Virus record (IMG/VR): IMGVR_UViG_3300003937_000120
Coordinates: 1 to 24,385 of that record
Direction: 5' to 3' (one strand)
Length of the DNA: 24,385 bases
Origin: a virus
The position numbers and the translations under genes were made by a program. This document shows, in pieces, positions 21,301 to 24,385 of this stretch; the first letter of the stretch is position 1; the number at the start of each line of letters is the position of its first letter. The notes under the pieces were generated by a model. That model had not been told where the DNA came from and made no database searches. It saw only the letters and a list, made by a program, of their open reading frames with translations.

Positions 21301-23221
21301 GGCAGAAGAACAGATTGATATTAGTTTTAAGGTTAACGGTGTAGAGACCGCAGTTAAATCTGTAGATGAACTAAAGAAAAAGGTTAATGATCTAGAAGCA
21401 GCAGAGAAATCTGCTGAGAAACAACAGGGTTTCTTTAGTAAAAAACTAGATGATTTTAAAAATACACTGAAAGAATTCGGTGCATCATTTAAAGATCTTA
21501 AAGGTGGATTCGCATCTATGAGTAAAGGTCTGTCAGGTGTTGCCAAAGGATTTGGTTTATCTGCTAAATCTGCTAATATATTTGGTAAAGTTACTGCGAG
21601 TGCTATTGCAGCAACAGGTATTGGTTTAATAATACCATTAGTTCTTGCATTAGTTAATTACTTTACTAACTTAGAAGGTGGAGCCAAAGCACTTAAAAAG
21701 GTTATGGCAGGTCTTGGAGCTATTGTCAGTAATGTTGGTAAAGCTCTTAAGTTGTTAGTTAGTGGTGATTTTTCAGGTGCATTCAATACTTTAAAAGATT
21801 CAGTAAATGAAGCAACTAGTGCAGTAGATACTTTATTTGATGCAGAAAAGAAATTATCAGAATTACGTAAAAAGACTATTGTAGAGAATGCTAAATTAAA
21901 TCAAGAAGTTGAAGCACAAAAGAAAATACTTGAAGATACAACTCTTAGTTTAGATGATCGTATAGAAGCACTCGATAAAGTTACAGCAGCAACTAGACAA
22001 TTGGCTAAAAACCAGATTGAAGAAACTAATCTAGCATTAACTGCTGCGCAAGCACAGTTAACACTTACAAATAACTATGAAGAACGTAGAGAAGCACAAA
22101 AAGCAATTGCAGAACTACAAGCACAATTAATTGAACAAACTACTTCTTTACAAAATGTAGAGTATGATGCTGAGAAAGTTGGTAGAGAGATTAGAAAAGC
22201 TGCAGCGGATGAACGTAAAGCTGCAGCAGAAGAAAGAATAACACAAGAACGTTCTACCTTAGATCAATTACAAGCACTCAGAATAGCAGCAATAGATGAT
22301 GAGTTAGAACAATCATTAGCACAGTTTGATGCTATGGAAGAGAAAGCGATGGAAGAGTTAGATGCTAACAAAGCAACTCAAGCACAAAAGTTAGAAGCTG
22401 AAAGATTATTCGCTGAACAACGTCAAGCTATTATAGATGAATTCGCAGCTGCAGAGAAAGCCAAAACAGATGAAGCTGATACTATTGCAGAAGATAAAAG
22501 AAAGTCAGACCTAGAGATCCTGAATACGTTCCTTGAAGCTGCCAGACTTGCTAAGATAGATGATGCTATGTTATTAGCACAAGAAGAGTTACGTATAGCA
22601 GAAGAAAAAGCCATTGCAGAAGTTACATTAGCAGGTGCTACCGCAGACCAGATATTGGCAATCCAAGAACAATTTGCTAACGAAAGAAAGAAGTTAGATA
22701 AAACCTCTTCTGACTTTAAAAAGAAAATGGCACAAGAAGAAAAAGACTCTGCAATTAATGTGGCAGGTCAAGCATTTGGTGCTATTGCAAGTCTTAGTGC
22801 AGAAGGAAGTGCAGTACAAAAAGCTTCGGCAGTAGCTGCATCAGTTATCAATACATATCAGGGAGCAACATCAGCATATGCACAAACAGTTGGTGGTCCA
22901 GTAATTAAAGGTATAGCAGCAGGTGTTGCTGTAGCTGCAGGTTTAGCAAATGTTAAAAAGATCTTATCTACTAAAACACCAGGTGGAAAAGGTGGAGCTA
23001 GTGGAGGAACTGCATTACCATCAGAAGTAGCAGCACCAGCATTTGACCCGGCATTGGCACTAGCAGGTGCAGCTGAAGGACAAGAACAAAACAATGTATT
23101 AACATTAGGAGAACAAACTGGAAGTAGTAGTGCTAATGTTGTTAAAGCGTTTGTTGTCTCAGATGATATTACATCACAACAAGAAGCTGATAAGAAAATA
23201 AACGATCTCGCAAGATTATAA
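21299..23221 (+). CDS. Tail tape measure protein
   Basis: A 640-residue protein. It starts with a short beta segment (QIDISFKVNGVETAVKSVDELKKKVN) typical of tape measures, followed by a helical region, a hydrophobic segment at about residues 100-121 (ASAIAATGIGLIIPLVLALVNYF), long coiled coils rich in E, K, Q and A (about 190-480), and an alanine/glycine-rich C-terminal region (INVAGQAFGAIASL; VAASVINTYQGATSAYAQ; GIAAGVAVAAGLANVKKIL) of the usual tape-measure type. At roughly 1.5 angstrom per residue the tail would be about 95 nm. The hydrophobic segment may help DNA cross the host inner membrane. It is the only gene behind the fourth promoter motif before the protease and holin. Confidence 0.85.
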   Translation: MAEEQIDISFKVNGVETAVKSVDELKKKVNDLEAAEKSAEKQQGFFSKKLDDFKNTLKEFGASFKDLKGGFASMSKGLSGVAKGFGLSAKSANIFGKVTASAIAATGIGLIIPLVLALVNYFTNLEGGAKALKKVMAGLGAIVSNVGKALKLLVSGDFSGAFNTLKDSVNEATSAVDTLFDAEKKLSELRKKTIVENAKLNQEVEAQKKILEDTTLSLDDRIEALDKVTAATRQLAKNQIEETNLALTAAQAQLTLTNNYEERREAQKAIAELQAQLIEQTTSLQNVEYDAEKVGREIRKAAADERKAAAEERITQERSTLDQLQALRIAAIDDELEQSLAQFDAMEEKAMEELDANKATQAQKLEAERLFAEQRQAIIDEFAAAEKAKTDEADTIAEDKRKSDLEILNTFLEAARLAKIDDAMLLAQEELRIAEEKAIAEVTLAGATADQILAIQEQFANERKKLDKTSSDFKKKMAQEEKDSAINVAGQAFGAIASLSAEGSAVQKASAVAASVINTYQGATSAYAQTVGGPVIKGIAAGVAVAAGLANVKKILSTKTPGGKGGASGGTALPSEVAAPAFDPALALAGAAEGQEQNNVLTLGEQTGSSSANVVKAFVVSDDITSQQEADKKINDLARL

Positions 23222-23231
23222 TATATAAGAT

Positions 23232-24385
23232 ATGAACAAGATAGTAGAGTTATTAATAGATTGGGATAATTTAGAATTCGATGACTTAGGTGTTTCGATA
23301 ATGTCATTAGTCTCAGAACCCGCAATAGGTATTGCATGGCAAAAGTTTGCTGCACAACATTTTGTAGAAGTTAAACCAGGAGAGACTGAAGAAGAATATG
23401 TGAGTAGATGTGTACCTGTTTTAATTGAAGAAGGATTCGAATCTGATCAAGCTGCTGCTATTTGTTATGGTTCTTTTGAACAGACTGAAGAGTTTTTACC
23501 AGAAAATCCATGTACAGAAGGTTATGTTGCATATGGTACTAAAAACAAAGATGGTAGAGAAGTTCCTAACTGTATTCCTATTTCTGCTGAAATGGAATTT
23601 GAATCTTATACAGATTATCCAGATGCTGCAAGAAATAATGCTAAGAGAGCAATTGAATATAAAGAAGAGAATGGTAGTGATTGCGGCACACAGGTTGGCT
23701 GGACAAGAGCAAGACAATTAGCAGATGGTAAACCTATCTCAGAAGAAACTATAGCGAGAATGGCATCATTTGCCAGACATGAACAACATAAAGATGTTCC
23801 ATATTCAGAAGGATGTGGAGGTATTATGTGGGATGCATGGGGTGGAAGCGCTGGTGTTAACTGGGCTAAATCTAAATTAGCAAGTATTAGAGCAAGTAAA
23901 TCCTTAGAATATACTGAGGAACACATGGATAAAATTGAAGAGTTAATTAGTCAGTCAGATTTTGGTAAAACGTTTGATCCAAAGACAACATCTTATGTAG
24001 ATATGTCTAAAGAAACATTTGCTGATGATGTAGATATGTCTAAAGAAACATTTGCTGATGAGGATGAAGTTATTGACGGTATAGGAGCACTTAATGATTT
24101 ATTAAAAACTACTGAAGATATTGAAGCTAATTATGTATATAAGTATACTGAAGGAGAAAGTTCAAATAATAGAAGACGTTTCTGTACTATTCTAATGAAT
24201 GCAAATAAATTCTTTACTCTTCCTGAAATTAACCAAATGAGTGCAGAAGGTGTTAATGGTGAATTTGCTGAAAAAGGTAAAGCCCGTTATGACATTTTCA
24301 AATATCATGGAGGATTATATTGCCGACATTTTTGGACCCGATATAGAACATATAAAACTGCTGACAATAGAGATGTTGTAATAGA
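23232..24385 (+). CDS. Mosaic head maturation protease, 5' part (continues at base 1)
   Basis: The first 385 codons of a 545-residue protein that continues across the circular join. It starts 10 bases after the tape measure. Before the XkdF-like protease domain it carries several small modules: an N-terminal strand (EFDDLGVSIMSLVSEPAIGI), ETEEEYVSRCVPVLIEEG with AAAICYGSF (51-82), NPCTEGYVAYGTKNKDGREV-PNC (92-114), a VGWTRARQLADGKPIS ... IMWDAWGGSAGVNWAKSKL domain (129-216), a perfect 11-residue duplication (256-277), and NRRRFCTILMNANKFF ... YDIFKYHGGLYCRHFWTR (312-370). I recall these modules from capsid- and portal-linked proteins of Bacteroidota and marine phages. Cysteines and histidines in several modules suggest metal binding. 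Maturation of the prohead is the likely role. Confidence 0.75.
   Translation, partial: MNKIVELLIDWDNLEFDDLGVSIMSLVSEPAIGIAWQKFAAQHFVEVKPGETEEEYVSRCVPVLIEEGFESDQAAAICYGSFEQTEEFLPENPCTEGYVAYGTKNKDGREVPNCIPISAEMEFESYTDYPDAARNNAKRAIEYKEENGSDCGTQVGWTRARQLADGKPISEETIARMASFARHEQHKDVPYSEGCGGIMWDAWGGSAGVNWAKSKLASIRASKSLEYTEEHMDKIEELISQSDFGKTFDPKTTSYVDMSKETFADDVDMSKETFADEDEVIDGIGALNDLLKTTEDIEANYVYKYTEGESSNNRRRFCTILMNANKFFTLPEINQMSAEGVNGEFAEKGKARYDIFKYHGGLYCRHFWTRYRTYKTADNRDVVI
23997..24062 (+). repeat. Tandem 33-bp duplication inside the protease gene
   Basis: Two adjacent 33-base copies (23997-24029 and 24030-24062) differ only in the last base (GAT versus GAG). They encode VDMSKETFADD then VDMSKETFADE, so the reading frame is preserved. 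The near-identity indicates a recent duplication in the linker between two modules. Confidence 0.93.
24287..24385. repeat. Right copy of 99-bp terminal direct repeat
   Basis: Identical to bases 1-99. Count it only once when coordinates of the circular genome are made. Confidence 0.93.

Noticed and set aside
22858-23355. Antisense 165-codon frame opposite the tape measure end
   Set aside because: Composition (A/P/V-rich complement of Ala/Gly codons) is typical of a shadow frame, and no start context is present.
23434-23443. GGATTCGAATC-like T-arm suggesting a tRNA
   Set aside because: It lies inside the protease coding frame and no acceptor or anticodon stem surrounds it. No tRNA was found in the window.
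23997-24062. CRISPR-like or transposon-related repeat
   Set aside because: Two adjacent in-frame copies without spacers, no flanking inverted repeats and no cas genes.

Overview
The window is an essentially complete tailed-phage genome. Bases 1-99 are identical to 24287-24385, so the contig closes into a circle of 24,286 bp, and one gene (a head maturation protease) runs across the join. The sequence is AT-rich, almost every base is coding, and genes commonly overlap or abut. Start codons sit in A/T-rich contexts such as AAATTATG instead of behind Shine-Dalgarno sequences. The structural proteins resemble families I know from phages of Bacteroidota, and the largest tail protein carries SprB-like adhesin repeats. 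Together these point to a siphovirus infecting a Bacteroidota host, probably a flavobacterium. This assignment is inference from sequence features, not a database match.

Layout around the circle. (i) 8.2-8.5 kb: a non-coding control region with two terminators and promoter-like sites. (ii) 8.5-11.9 kb: early region with two mini-HTH proteins, a winged-helix replication initiator, a DnaC-like helicase loader, a sigma-factor-like protein and several small unknown genes. (iii) 11.9-13.5 kb: small and large terminase. (iv) 13.5-21.3 kb: tail assembly genes, ending in a 1578-residue tail-tip/adhesin protein. (v) 21.3-24.4 kb and across the join to 0.74 kb: tape measure, a mosaic multi-domain protease and a holin-like peptide. 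(vi) 0.75-1.8 kb, minus strand: a zinc-metalloprotease-like protein and a GNAT acetyltransferase. (vii) 2.0-4.1 kb: scaffold, major capsid and tail tube. (viii) 4.15-4.58 kb, minus strand: a nucleotidyltransferase-like protein. (ix) 4.6-8.2 kb: portal, connector, second holin-like peptide, an 18-residue-repeat protein and a YadA-like fibre.

The most striking pattern is regulatory. The identical 15-mer TATATTTAATAGTAT appears exactly four times that I could find, once at the head of each plus-strand structural operon (1928, 4600, 13472, 21286). A one-base-shorter variant faces the minus-strand operon at 1845-1858. In two cases the motif runs into the start codon (AGTATG), which predicts leaderless mRNAs. 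The early region instead carries a different repeated element, AGATATATAAT (8230, 8438, 10063). A 187-residue sigma-like protein is encoded in the early region. I propose a compact early-to-late switch in which this phage sigma factor recognises a minus-10-only late promoter, analogous in logic to T4 gp55, but in a 24-kb Bacteroidota phage.

I recognise no integrase, DNA polymerase, RNA polymerase, tRNA, CRISPR array or conventional endolysin.
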